DNA from: Christensenella timonensis
GTDB lineage: Bacteria > Bacillota > Clostridia > Christensenellales > Christensenellaceae
Length of the DNA stretch: 64,000 nucleotides
Direction of reading: 5' to 3'
Assembly: GCF_900087015.1 (NCBI RefSeq)
Contig: NZ_FLKP01000002.1
Location: 2,232,001-2,296,000, forward strand
Shown here one piece after another: positions 45,676-53,973 of this stretch. The first letter of the stretch is position 1. Each line of letters begins with the position of its first letter. Below the pieces are notes generated by a model that saw only the letters and a list, made by a program, of their open reading frames with translations, was not told the DNA's origin and searched no databases. Position numbers and translations under genes: made by a program.

Positions 45676-46275
45676 TTAGCGTTCCGGCTCAATGTCCCGC
45701 TCTTTTTCGCGATTTTCCAACTCTTGTATCTTTTCTTTCGCCCACTCCGGCATCTTTTCAGGATCGATGATTCCCTCAAAGTCATACCGTTCAAATCGTT
45801 CTGTCTGACCGTCAAGTAGGTTCTCTCCATATACTGCCGTCCCCCTGGCATTTGGGGAACATCCAAAGCCGCTTGTTGCTTTGATGATCTGATATTGGGC
45901 CGCGCGGTATTCCGGCAAAAGGCTGTCCGCTTTCAAAAGTACATACTCCCCTTTATAATCCAAATCCTGACTTTCAGGAATACATATATCTGCGCTTAGA
46001 GAACCTTCTTCAATACCATTTTCTTTACGGAACGCAAGTATATCCGCGATTCTCTCTTTGATTCTATCCGCAAATTTTTGATATGCTTCAAGATATGTCG
46101 CATAGCTTTCCATATTTCCATATTCCGGTAAATCCGAAATGTGCCTGCGTTCCAATACCATAAACGGTTCTGCTTTCCCCGGCAATTCTGCAAGCAGGAT
46201 ATGCCTGTCACCAACAGCTACAGTTTCATGCGTGGTGTATTTATTTTTATCCTCAATTTTTATTTCAAACTTCAT
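45676..46275 (-). CDS. ICE-conserved hypothetical protein, 199 aa
   Basis: The start has GGAG seven bases upstream. The protein is soluble, with a short helical central part, and ends with GFGCSPNARGTAVYGENL...YDFEGIIDPEKMPEWA. I recall this tail from many Clostridia conjugative elements, where it is often joined to defence or antirestriction domains; its role is unknown. The gene is between the PAPS-reductase-like gene and the PcfB-ArdC gene, which starts 14 bases after its stop. Confidence 0.7.
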   Translation of the reverse strand: MKFEIKIEDKNKYTTHETVAVGDRHILLAELPGKAEPFMVLERRHISDLPEYGNMESYATYLEAYQKFADRIKERIADILAFRKENGIEEGSLSADICIPESQDLDYKGEYVLLKADSLLPEYRAAQYQIIKATSGFGCSPNARGTAVYGENLLDGQTERFERYDFEGIIDPEKMPEWAKEKIQELENREKERDIEPER

Positions 46276-46316
46276 AATATTCTCCTTTGCAATTTTTTCT
46301 TGGCTTAATTGCGTTT

Positions 46317-47185
46317 TTAAATGTCAAAGTATAATTGACCGTGGGGAGTTCTCGGAATTTTTCCAAGCCACCAAAGATAAACCCCTTCCGGTGACGACCA
46401 ATTCTCCTTTGTCAAGTCATCCTTTCCGTTTTGCTTTCTCGCCTTGAGCATACGTTCAAAGGCTTTCAGGTAAAGTTCTTTGTATTTTGGATATTGCTCC
46501 AGTTCCTGTTCCTGCCTGGTTGACATAGGGCAGCCGATACAGCCGAGCCGCTTATATCCTTCGTCGTATAGTCCACAATACGGAATATTCTCTGCACGAA
46601 TGAACTCCCATACGTCGGCGTCCGTCCAATCGACGATGGGGTTCAAAATCGTCTTTGAGGTTCGGTAGCACATCTCAACCATGCGCCGTGCTTCGTCGTT
46701 ATCATCATTCAGCACCAGCCCACGGTTCTTCTTGCTGCCCGTCATTTCTGTGATAACGCCATGCCCCTTTTTTCGGTTCAGGCTTTCATCCCACCTGACG
46801 CCGGTAACTGTAAGCCGTCCTTGCCCGCCTGATTCTTTCAATTTCTCGCAGCAATACCGGACTAAACGGGTAGGCGGTATCATCTTTCTCGGTATCAGGT
46901 TCCACATGGTAATGGGGCCGCTTCCGTCCTTATAGTGCGGGATATCCATTCTGACCTCCGGTATCGCTTTGATGAATCGTACCAACTCCGGAGGATCGAC
47001 AGATGTAACATTGTAATGAACCTCATGCTTTACCCTCGCCATCTCCGCAAGACGTTTGATGACGCAGGAATCCTTCCCGCCCGAAAACGCGAGCCAGTAT
47101 CCTTCCTCCGGCTCGAACGCCTGATACCTTTTGATCGCTTCTTTAACCTTGTTTTTTTCCCAAATAACGTATTTTCGATCAGCAT
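46317..47185 (-). pseudogene. PAPS-reductase/PP-loop family gene with a frameshift in a poly-A run
   Basis: The intact 3' frame from 47042 has the family core (VTSVDPPELVRFIKAIPE; ILNPIVDWTDADVWEFI; RLGCIGCPMSTRQE). Its first ATG is too late: the same frame continues upstream through GYWLAFSGGKDSCVIKRL, the ATP-binding PP-loop. A good start (MLIENTLFGKK, GGAGGT four bases upstream) lies at 47185, but it is out of frame by one base. The junction is a run of seven A (47152-47158); eight A would join them. It may be a real mutation, slippage or a sequencing error. The product would be a DndC/IbrA-like adenylyl or sulfur-handling enzyme. Confidence 0.85.
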
Positions 47186-47203
47186 ATATACCTCCAAAAA
47201 GCC

Positions 47204-47255
47204 AAAAAAAAAGGCGGCAGACTGTTCCGGTTCACCGATCCGGTTCGTCTGCCGC
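47204..47255 (-). terminator. Intrinsic terminator between the methyltransferase and PP-loop genes
   Basis: GCGGCAGAC and GTCTGCCGC form a 9-bp stem around a 24-base loop with inner CCGG pairs; on the minus strand nine T follow. A second, weaker hairpin (ATCCTGC/GCAGGAT) lies just beyond it on the 47.28 kb side. Confidence 0.8.
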
Positions 47256-47347
47256 TAATTGTTCTTTATCCTGCTTTACAGGCAGGATATGTTTATTGTT
47301 ATCCTTGGGTGGAATCCTTTTCAGTTTTCTGTATCACCTCATCTCTA

Positions 47348-48376
47348 TTATTTGTGAAGAATGCCTTGGTTCCACAACGATACTTGTTCTGTTTCTTCCC
47401 TGATCCTCTTATTCGCCAATTTCACGCTTTGGGGGTTCAGTTCAATCCCCAAATAATTGCGTCCATGATTGAATGCCACAAACGCGGTTGTTCCAGATCC
47501 TAAGAATGGATCGAGAACCGTTCCACCAACCGGGCAGGACGCTAATATACATTGCCTGGCTAGTTCAGGCGGGAAGGTAGCAAAATGCTCACCGCCAAAC
47601 GGTTGAGTCGCAATAGTCCACACGGAACGCTTATTGCGCAGCATGTTTGGTTCGCCGCTTTCAGATTGGATACAATATTTTGGAGCAGATGCCTTCATGT
47701 TGCCGTTGGTTTTTCCGGGGACTCTCATACTCCCTGTTTGTCGGTCAATGTCTTGGCGTAACCGCATATACGAACTGTTTGCTATAGGTTCGGCAATCGC
47801 TTCCGCATCAAAGTAATATCTTCGTGATTTTGATAGCAGGAATACCGTTTCATGGGCTTTAGTGCACCTGTCCCTGACGCTCTCCGGCATCGGATTTACC
47901 TTATACCATATGATTTCTTGCCGCAAGTAAAAGCCAGCGTCACGCAAAGCAAAAGCCAGCATCCACGGAATACCAATTAAATCCTTCGGTTTACAGCTTT
48001 CGACGCCGGTTGTGGGGGCGATATTCCCGATCACAGTACCCATATTGGTACCTTGCTTGTAGTTGTGGACAGTCTCGTTGCGCGTTCCATCCTTGTTCCT
48101 TCCCTGATGACTTCCCGCATAGCTATCTCCTATGACAATCCATAGCGTACCATCGTCACGAAGTGTTCTTTTCACCTCACTGAATACCTTAACAAGATTT
48201 TGGATATATTCTTTCGGCGTTCGCTCCTTTCCTATCTGGCCCTTTATCCCGTAATCGCGCAGGTTGTAATATGGCGGGGAAGTAACACAGGAATTGATGC
48301 AATTCGAGGGCAGAGATTTCAGTACCGTATATGCGTCTCCCTGTAATACTCTGTTCAGTTCAAGCATTTCAATCAC
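47348..48376 (-). CDS. Orphan DNA methyltransferase (beta class, N4-cytosine or N6-adenine)
   Basis: This 342-aa protein has the catalytic motif TSPPYYNLRDYG near residues 32-43 and the AdoMet motif DPFLGSGTTAFVAF near the C-terminus, i.e. the beta order (IV, target domain, I). LEGDAY-like LQGDAYTVLKSLPSN and WIVIGDSY are also typical. No restriction gene is adjacent, so it likely protects the element from host restriction. The GTG start overlaps the stop of the upstream gene, and there is an internal ATG three codons later. N4 versus N6 specificity cannot be decided from sequence here. Confidence 0.92.
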   Translation of the reverse strand: MIEMLELNRVLQGDAYTVLKSLPSNCINSCVTSPPYYNLRDYGIKGQIGKERTPKEYIQNLVKVFSEVKRTLRDDGTLWIVIGDSYAGSHQGRNKDGTRNETVHNYKQGTNMGTVIGNIAPTTGVESCKPKDLIGIPWMLAFALRDAGFYLRQEIIWYKVNPMPESVRDRCTKAHETVFLLSKSRRYYFDAEAIAEPIANSSYMRLRQDIDRQTGSMRVPGKTNGNMKASAPKYCIQSESGEPNMLRNKRSVWTIATQPFGGEHFATFPPELARQCILASCPVGGTVLDPFLGSGTTAFVAFNHGRNYLGIELNPQSVKLANKRIREETEQVSLWNQGILHK

Positions 48377-49191
48377 AATTCTATTTCATCGTCTGACCGG
48401 GTTTGCTGATCTTGCCGCGCCATAATTCCGTCCGTTGCCTGCACTTTTAATTCATGTTCGCACGATCCCCGTTCAAGATTTCGTTCAAACTGCACAAATA
48501 GCCGTACCGCTTCTTCTCCCTTAATAACCAGTCGAAAATTTTTTGTTTTGGACAAGAGTTCTATATTTTCCCTGATATTTTCAAGCAATCCTTTTCGCAA
48601 TTCAGGATCCAGCAGACTTTCGTGAATTGTGGATAATTCCACTTTTTTGATACAATCCGCTATCCCCGCTTCCGAAAGGCAATTCTCATAAAACTTTGTC
48701 ACACTCTCGGACAACATATTAATATCCGGGTACTGAATTTTAAAGTCATTCAGTGTCCGGTATATGCGTATGCTTTCCACTTGTTCCTTTGGTATCGCTT
48801 TGTATATCTCCTTTTTGAGCGCTTCATCCGAATAATTCTTTCCTTTAAAAAATGTATATCCTTTCGGCAAAGAAGATTTAACCTCGACCTTGACATAACA
48901 TGCGTCCGGGTACTTTTTAATGTCCTTCTTGAATTGCCTTTCATCCTCATAAAAATCATATAGATCGCCGATGAACCATTCATTCAATATCGGATCATGA
49001 AAATCACGGGTAGCGCAGCATTGATCGAAATTCTTTGAAATGAACCACTCCACATAAGGCGGTGCGCCCATTCCGGCCTCATGTACCTCGCATATCCGCT
49101 TTCCCTCGTAATATATACTGGCGTTATACCCTCCACCATCCGGTGTGTTAAAAGTTTTTACGCCCTTCATTGCATATCCGTTTATGTCCAT
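48373..49191 (-). CDS. ICE-associated hypothetical protein, 272 aa
   Basis: The soluble protein has an N-terminal alpha/beta part (NASIYYEGKRICEVHEAGMGAPPYVEWF) that looks like a compact domain. A helical C-terminal half (SVTKFYENCLSEAGIADCIKKVEL; SLLDPELRKGLLENIRENIELLSKTK) shares its wording with the next protein (NPVLRKNLIESMEVLLSDL). It ends SDDEIEL, close to the acidic EPEL ending of several proteins of this element. It overlaps the methyltransferase gene by four bases. Function unknown. Confidence 0.65.
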   Translation of the reverse strand: MDINGYAMKGVKTFNTPDGGGYNASIYYEGKRICEVHEAGMGAPPYVEWFISKNFDQCCATRDFHDPILNEWFIGDLYDFYEDERQFKKDIKKYPDACYVKVEVKSSLPKGYTFFKGKNYSDEALKKEIYKAIPKEQVESIRIYRTLNDFKIQYPDINMLSESVTKFYENCLSEAGIADCIKKVELSTIHESLLDPELRKGLLENIRENIELLSKTKNFRLVIKGEEAVRLFVQFERNLERGSCEHELKVQATDGIMARQDQQTRSDDEIEL

Positions 49192-49216
49192 ATGTCATTC
49201 TCCCTTCTACTAAAGC

Positions 49217-49579
49217 CTAAAGTTCAGGTTCATCAGGTGTTTGAATGCCCTCATCCATGCTAAAATCCAGCGTTTTCAAATCCTGTAATAGTAAAAAACC
49301 TGTTGCCTGATACATATCGTCTAAATCTGACAGAAGCACTTCCATACTTTCGATCAGGTTTTTGCGTAGTACAGGATTTCTAATCTCTTTCTCTGTCTTG
49401 GCAATCAGATCATCCTCTGTTTCACCATATTCCTTTTCCGCCGCAACTTCATAGGGATCAACTTCATTGTAAAAATCAAATATGCGCTGCGCGAAACTCT
49501 CAATTTCCTGGTTAATATCACCCTGACCACCTTTTGATTTGTGATTATCATATTCCTCTTTTTCATTATCTATGTCCAT
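49217..49579 (-). CDS. ICE-associated acidic hypothetical protein, 120 aa
   Basis: A highly acidic helical protein with AEKEYGETEDDLIAKTEKEIRNPVLRKNLIESMEVLLSDLDDMYQATGFLLLQDLKTL. It ends TPDEPEL; the endings EPEL/DLEL/EIEL recur in other ORFs of this element (58543, 53034, 48373). It is in the relaxase operon, 32 bases downstream of the relaxase stop. Function unknown; a DNA-mimic or relaxosome accessory role would be speculation. Confidence 0.6.
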   Translation of the reverse strand: MDIDNEKEEYDNHKSKGGQGDINQEIESFAQRIFDFYNEVDPYEVAAEKEYGETEDDLIAKTEKEIRNPVLRKNLIESMEVLLSDLDDMYQATGFLLLQDLKTLDFSMDEGIQTPDEPEL

Positions 49580-49611
49580 ATAAACCTCCCTAAAGCATTG
49601 ATCGTTCCGAT

Positions 49612-51030
49612 TTACCGTACCGGTCCGTCTGCCGTTTTATCCTGTTGCTTCTGCTGCTCCGCAGTCAGAAGATTCCTTTTCATTTCCTTTGCGCACCTGA
49701 CCACTTCCTCAAGGCTCCGCTTTGCCCGTTTGAGCCGTGAGATTTCTTCCCTGTTTCGGGTAACTGCGCCTAGTATTATGATCCGCGTTTCCCTGATTGC
49801 GTTCAGGTTGTTTTCATACCCATTTTTCATAATCACCTCCTTTGCATTTTGCAGCATAACCCGCCGTTCTTCATCCAATTTGTCAGGGATCGCACTGTAC
49901 CGCTCGTAGATACTGTGTGCGTCAAAAAGGAGTTTAAATTTTTTCTGTGCGCCCCGCAAGCGGTATTTTTCGGCCTGTAGCTGCTTTAGCTGTGCGTTGA
50001 CTTGTTCCAGCGTGCTTACCACCTCAGATATTTTTGTGAAGTTATTTTGCGCAACAAAAAGAAATTGACGCTTATAGTAATAAAACTTCCTGTATTCGCT
50101 GACAGGAATACGGGCCTCGCGTGGATTCTGACGTATTTTCCCAAGTAAATACAGGTAATACAGATATAGTGCTTCAATGCCCGTAAGTTTCCTTCGCGGG
50201 AACCGTTTTCTGACATAATATTTCCGGGCAGCCTGCGGCGCTCTTTTTCGTTCCCGGTGGTATATTCGTGCGTTCAGTTCATCCGTCGAATATCCGAGGG
50301 TTTCAAGGCGCATAGCCTTTCGTGCGTCCGGTGCCTTGATCTTCGGGTGCATGACCGACGCATCGACCTCATATCCCAAATCCTCGAGCCGAATATATAA
50401 TTCCTCCAAAGAAAAAGACTTGCCAATGCAAGTCTCGATATCGTCAATGACGATCCCGCGTAGAGTACGGCCCCCGGAATGCCGCCGCAGGTATTCCTCG
50501 TATGTCATATTTTTTCCGTCTGTATACTCGATCACCGACAAACCATTCTCGCGGCAAAGCTCGTCGCTGATTCCCCGCAGCTTGCGATAGAAATCCCCAC
50601 GGCTGATATGGAATTTCTTTCCCGTCACGCAGGATACAGAATTTACGATGATGTGATTGTGCAAATGTTTGTGATCGAGATGTGTTCCAATTACTACTTC
50701 AAATTCGCCAAGCCAACGCTGCGCATATTGCTTGCCGATCTCATGCGCAAGCTCCGGTGTGACCTCGCCGGGTAAAAAAGATTGGATGATATGATAGGCA
50801 ACGCGCCCGTCCTCTTTCCCAAATTTCTTTTTGGTTGCCGTCATAGCTTTGGCCGCTGTTTCGGGGCAGCAATTTATTGCACTGACATAACGCGCTCCAT
50901 CTACCGTTTTTTCCTCATTGCCTGCATACTCCGTTAAAGTCTCAAGCGTCTTTGTCACATTCGCTGCATAGTTGATCGTGTCTGTCAGATGCCCCAAATT
51001 CCTGATATTGATTATTTTTGTATATGCCAC
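49612..51030 (-). CDS. Relaxase (MobP-type, MobA/VirD2 family)
   Basis: A GTG start at 51030 behind GGGAGTGACAAG gives about 472 aa beginning VAYTKIINIRNLG; an upstream ATG is less likely. The core relaxase motif is VIGTHLDHKHLHNHIIVNSV (three-His metal site, about residues 117-137), preceded by AYHIIQSFLPGEVTPELAHEIG. The catalytic Tyr is probably among the first residues or in the NYAANV region. A long basic C-terminal half is helical. It nicks oriT, which lies about 900 bases away beyond MobC, and pilots the strand to VirD4. Confidence 0.92.
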   Translation of the reverse strand: MAYTKIINIRNLGHLTDTINYAANVTKTLETLTEYAGNEEKTVDGARYVSAINCCPETAAKAMTATKKKFGKEDGRVAYHIIQSFLPGEVTPELAHEIGKQYAQRWLGEFEVVIGTHLDHKHLHNHIIVNSVSCVTGKKFHISRGDFYRKLRGISDELCRENGLSVIEYTDGKNMTYEEYLRRHSGGRTLRGIVIDDIETCIGKSFSLEELYIRLEDLGYEVDASVMHPKIKAPDARKAMRLETLGYSTDELNARIYHRERKRAPQAARKYYVRKRFPRRKLTGIEALYLYYLYLLGKIRQNPREARIPVSEYRKFYYYKRQFLFVAQNNFTKISEVVSTLEQVNAQLKQLQAEKYRLRGAQKKFKLLFDAHSIYERYSAIPDKLDEERRVMLQNAKEVIMKNGYENNLNAIRETRIIILGAVTRNREEISRLKRAKRSLEEVVRCAKEMKRNLLTAEQQKQQDKTADGPVR

Positions 51031-51058
51031 CCATCTTGTCACTCCCTTCAAAAGCATA

Positions 51059-51087
51059 CAAAAAAGAGCGCCTGTCATTGCGCCCTT
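51059..51087 (-). terminator. Terminator upstream of the relaxase gene
   Basis: On the minus strand AAGGGCGC pairs with GCGCTCTT (8 bp, one G-U) around an eight-base loop, followed by six T. It ends the MntA/HepT-stub unit before the relaxase gene. Confidence 0.7.
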
Positions 51088-51113
51088 AAAAACAATATGC
51101 CGAACGTCTATTC

Positions 51114-51239
51114 TTATACTTCGGTTTTTATATACTCATCGATGAATTCCATGATTTCCGGAACCCTGTTTTTTGCCACATTCCATATTGCGCCTATATC
51201 CAGAGCCTGATATATGAAGCAATATATCCTTACATCTGT
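51114..51239 (-). pseudogene. C-terminal stub of a HepT (HEPN) toxin gene
   Basis: The frame ACA...TAA encodes about 41 residues, RIYCFIYQALDIGAIWNVAKNRVPEI followed by MEFIDEYIKTEV. This is the C-terminal helix pair of HepT/DUF86 toxins, normally RNxxIHxYxxID...IWxxxxxxLPEL. It has no start codon; a TGA precedes it directly and it overlaps the end of the mntA gene. The catalytic His of the RX4-6H motif reads as Tyr. The toxin is therefore missing while the antitoxin gene remains. Confidence 0.75.
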
Positions 51240-51520
51240 TCATATATGATTTTTCCTTCCTCCAATACCGCCTTTGCAAAAGAATCATTTCTAAGGCTTT
51301 CGTAGGTAATGATATCTACCGGAATATGCAAGGCGTCCTCGATATCCTGTTTCAATCCGACCATATCCAGTAAATCATATTGCTTCCCAAAAGAAACGAC
51401 TAAATCAAGGTCGCTGTTTTTTGTTTCTTCATTACGGGCAACCGAACCAAATACTGCCGCTTTTTTAATTCCATATTGGTGAAAGAATGGGATAATAGTT
51501 TTAATATCGATATTCGTCAT
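51230..51520 (-). CDS. mntA: MntA-type minimal nucleotidyltransferase antitoxin
   Basis: This 96-aa protein has the nucleotidyltransferase motif GSVARNEETKNSDLDLVVSF (GSxARNE...SDLDL, residues 21-40), the family signature of MntA antitoxins that AMPylate HepT toxins. The C-terminal YEQM completes a normal length. Its partner HepT is reduced to a stub immediately downstream. It lies between MobC and the relaxase in the relaxosome module. Confidence 0.85.
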   Translation of the reverse strand: MTNIDIKTIIPFFHQYGIKKAAVFGSVARNEETKNSDLDLVVSFGKQYDLLDMVGLKQDIEDALHIPVDIITYESLRNDSFAKAVLEEGKIIYEQM

Positions 51521-51581
51521 TTTATCACCTTCCTGTGTTTATTATACCCTGAAACACTTGCGCTTATCAACCTGTTTGCTG

Positions 51582-51902
51582 TCATAGCTGTCTTAGCTTT
51601 TCATCATACAACCGCTTGATCTCGTCAAAATATTGTTCGATGCGCCTGATGCTGTGGGCAGGTATTTTCTTATCCGAGTTTGCAATGTGGGCGATCTGGT
51701 TCACATTCGAGCCAATTTTATTGAGTTCCGCATAGATACTGCCGATCACCTTCCTGTCGATCACCACAACACGTTCATCCGTCAAACAACATTTGCGGAT
51801 ATATGCCGCCATAGATAATCCCGTCCTTCGCGCGGCTCTTTTAAGCTGTAGGTATTCATTTGTAGTTAATCGTGTTTCTGCTTTTATCCTGCGCTTTAGC
51901 AC
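51582..51902 (-). CDS. mobC: MobC-like relaxosome accessory protein
   Basis: A GTG start follows AAGGTGG. This 106-aa protein has an N-terminal ribbon-helix-helix (ETRLTTNEYLQLKRAARRTGLSMAAYIRKC) and the MobC motif ELNKIGSNVNQIAHIANS. Such proteins bind oriT and help the relaxase to open the strand. It lies directly beside the hairpin cluster at 51931-51998. Confidence 0.88.
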   Translation of the reverse strand: MLKRRIKAETRLTTNEYLQLKRAARRTGLSMAAYIRKCCLTDERVVVIDRKVIGSIYAELNKIGSNVNQIAHIANSDKKIPAHSIRRIEQYFDEIKRLYDEKLRQL

Positions 51903-51930
51903 TTTCTCACCACCTTGATTTAACGTAATT

Positions 51931-51998
51931 AAGCGGCGCAGCCGCTTGGGGTTTTAGGGGCGCAGCCCCTAACAAGCTGCAAAATGCCTGCATTTTGC
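51931..51998. other. oriT: Putative origin of transfer (oriT): three consecutive perfect hairpins
   Basis: AAGCGGC-GCA-GCCGCTT (51931-51947), TTAGGGGC-GCA-GCCCCTAA (51954-51972) and GCAAAATGC-CT-GCATTTTGC (51979-51998) lie in a row in the gap between MobC and the replication gene. Beyond them, to 52199, are GC-rich sequence with TCGCGGGAATTCC and TTTCCCGCATCC, and no gene. Hairpin clusters beside mobC and a relaxase gene are the usual sign of oriT; the nick position cannot be fixed from sequence alone. Confidence 0.7.
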
Positions 51999-52199
51999 GA
52001 TGCTTGCGAGGGATGCGAGGGTAGGGCTTCGCGGGAATTCCATCTTGAAAAAGGTAACTTTCCCGCATCCGGCCTGCTACAGCATCAGCTCCCACCGCTG
52101 CTTATTGCATACTGGAGCCGTCGTTTGCCGCGGGCGGCTTGGACAATCCCATGAATGGAAGCATCACACCTGCCAATAGTCCGTTTGCCGTGCAAATGC

Positions 52200-52955
52200 T
52201 CACTTTTTGTCAGCTCCATATTTCAGCCGATAATCCTTTAGAAGCTGCTCCATGTAAGCAAGCGGCTTTTGTACGTCCCTTCGCGCCGTTTCCTCGATTG
52301 CTTCAAACACCTCATCGTAGCCGTAGCTTTCAATGAACCCATTCAGCCGGATGCGCTGCGCAAGATTCGGTTTATAAAAGAGATCCGCGAAGTGCTCATA
52401 TACGTGCTTTGGTAAATAGTATTCGGAAATCTCCCGTGCGCGCGCTTCTTCATCTTCTTCAATATTCTCTTTCTCTTGATCTATCTCTAACTCTATCTCT
52501 GTGTCACTCACCGTTACATCTGCGTCACCTTGCGTCACAAGCGCGTCACTTTGTGACAAAAGCCTTTTTTGTGCCTGTATCTCACGGTGTTTTCTCATTC
52601 GTGCCGCCGACGCGCTTTCCGATCCGATCATGTGCTGCAATGCAGCCATGTAAAAGGTATCGTTGTCCCATTGCTCTACAAGCCCCATTTTGAGGAACGC
52701 CGTAATCGAAAGCGCAACTACCGCTTCCGGTTCGTCAAGGTATAAGGCGAGTTCTTCCGTTGCCGTCGGCAGGATTTTTTCATACTTTATCATCCCCTCA
52801 TCCCGCAGGCTTTTCAGCAGCATTTTCAGGTAGACTATGACAATGCTGTCCCCCTGCGGGAGTTTCCGTAAATACCGGACGCTCTTTTCATCAAAAAAAT
52901 CTTCTTTCAGCTTTAGCCAGAAAAAGCGTTTGGCTTCCGTTTTTGGATTCCCCAT
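52200..52955 (-). CDS. Replication initiator with phage replisome-organizer N-terminal domain
   Basis: The start MGNPKTEAKRFFWLKLKEDFF follows GAGGTGG; a longer frame to 53018 is less likely. The first 120 residues or so match the phage replisome organizer N-terminal winged-helix domain (FFDEKSVRYLRKLPQGDSIVIVYLKMLLKSL). A charged linker follows and then a helical C-terminal part (AQRIRLNGFIESYGYDEVFEAIEETARRD) of the DnaD-like type. It probably supports replication of the excised element. It is the gene next to oriT. Confidence 0.8.
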   Translation of the reverse strand: MGNPKTEAKRFFWLKLKEDFFDEKSVRYLRKLPQGDSIVIVYLKMLLKSLRDEGMIKYEKILPTATEELALYLDEPEAVVALSITAFLKMGLVEQWDNDTFYMAALQHMIGSESASAARMRKHREIQAQKRLLSQSDALVTQGDADVTVSDTEIELEIDQEKENIEEDEEARAREISEYYLPKHVYEHFADLFYKPNLAQRIRLNGFIESYGYDEVFEAIEETARRDVQKPLAYMEQLLKDYRLKYGADKK

Positions 52956-52977
52956 TTCCACCTCATTTTTCCGCAAC

Positions 52978-53003
52978 AAAAAAGCGCCCATCTCTGAACG
53001 CTT
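52978..53003 (-). terminator. Terminator of the Fic gene
   Basis: On the minus strand AAGCGTTC pairs with GGGCGCTT (two G-U) around a six-base loop, followed by six T. It lies 31 bases past the Fic stop and just before the replication gene. Confidence 0.65.
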
Positions 53004-53033
53004 CCTGTTGCTATCCACTTTAGTTTATCCGTA

Positions 53034-53885
53034 TCACAACTCTAAATCCTCATGATCCCGATGGCTGCCGCCACCCGATTCTCCGCTATTTTTCTGCAAT
53101 TTCCCTTTGACGGAAGATTTCACCGCCGCATGGTCGCGCTTCTTTTTCAAGCTGAGTTCCTTGACTTTCGCGGCTGATTCCTGCAATGCGTCGCAAATCA
53201 GGTAAATCATCAGGCTTTTATCGCCTTTCGTATCAAACTCTCGAAATGCCTGCCTGTATTTTGACGTATGGCTGATCGCTGCCGGAAGGATCTCATTGTT
53301 CATCAGCATTTGATTCAGGACGATACGCCCTGTCCTTCCGTTTCCGTCCATAAACGGATGAATTCGCTCAAACTCAATGTGGTACTCTGCCACCCGTTCG
53401 ATCACTTCCGCAAAATCCCCGCTATGGCAATCTTCGATCTTCTTCATATGCGCCTGCATCAATTCCGGCACGTTTTCATATTTAGGCGGGTAATATACTG
53501 CGCGGGCAGGATTGCCGACAAATACATTTTCCTGCCTGTATTCCCCATATGTACCACAAATGATACCGTCGATCTTTTTGATCCATTCCTCGGAGATCCT
53601 GACGCCCTTCGGTGACATTTCTTTGATCGCCCTGAACAGGTTTTTGGCGTCCTGGTATTCGCTGAATTTATGTCCTGCCGATACCTCGTCAAAATCCACA
53701 ACCGCTATGGTTTCGTCAAGGGAAAGCGTATTCCCTTCAATGCTGTTCGAGGACCAACAAAAACGGTATTGAAACCCTTTATAGAAGGCATCCCAAACAA
53801 GGAAATCCTTTTTGATCTCCCGCACCGAATCCAGTTTCTTTTTGGTCTCCGCTATTTTCTTTTGTATATCACCTATAATCGCCAT
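53034..53885 (-). CDS. Fic-domain protein with N-terminal inhibitory motif (class II)
   Basis: This 283-aa protein has the catalytic motif HPFMDGNGRTGR (about residues 176-187), matching HxFx(D/E)GNGRxxR. It also carries SNSIEGN near residues 45-51, matching the (S/T)xxxE(G/N) inhibitory helix that lies N-terminal in class II Fic proteins, so it should be an autoinhibited AMP-transferase. The length is typical. The lysine/Ser-rich C-terminal tail ends DHEDLEL. It sits among element cargo genes; a role as toxin, host-modifying enzyme or stability factor is open. Confidence 0.92.
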   Translation of the reverse strand: MAIIGDIQKKIAETKKKLDSVREIKKDFLVWDAFYKGFQYRFCWSSNSIEGNTLSLDETIAVVDFDEVSAGHKFSEYQDAKNLFRAIKEMSPKGVRISEEWIKKIDGIICGTYGEYRQENVFVGNPARAVYYPPKYENVPELMQAHMKKIEDCHSGDFAEVIERVAEYHIEFERIHPFMDGNGRTGRIVLNQMLMNNEILPAAISHTSKYRQAFREFDTKGDKSLMIYLICDALQESAAKVKELSLKKKRDHAAVKSSVKGKLQKNSGESGGGSHRDHEDLEL

Positions 53886-53973
53886 TTCTTATTGCTCCCT
53901 TTGCATGGATTATACCACAACTGACGTTTACGTTTCTACTCCGCATTATTAACTTTGAATATTCGGAATATCT

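Noticed and set aside
46317-47042. Calling the PP-loop gene complete from the ATG at 47042
   Set aside because: It would omit the ATP-binding SGGKDS motif, which lies upstream in the same frame.
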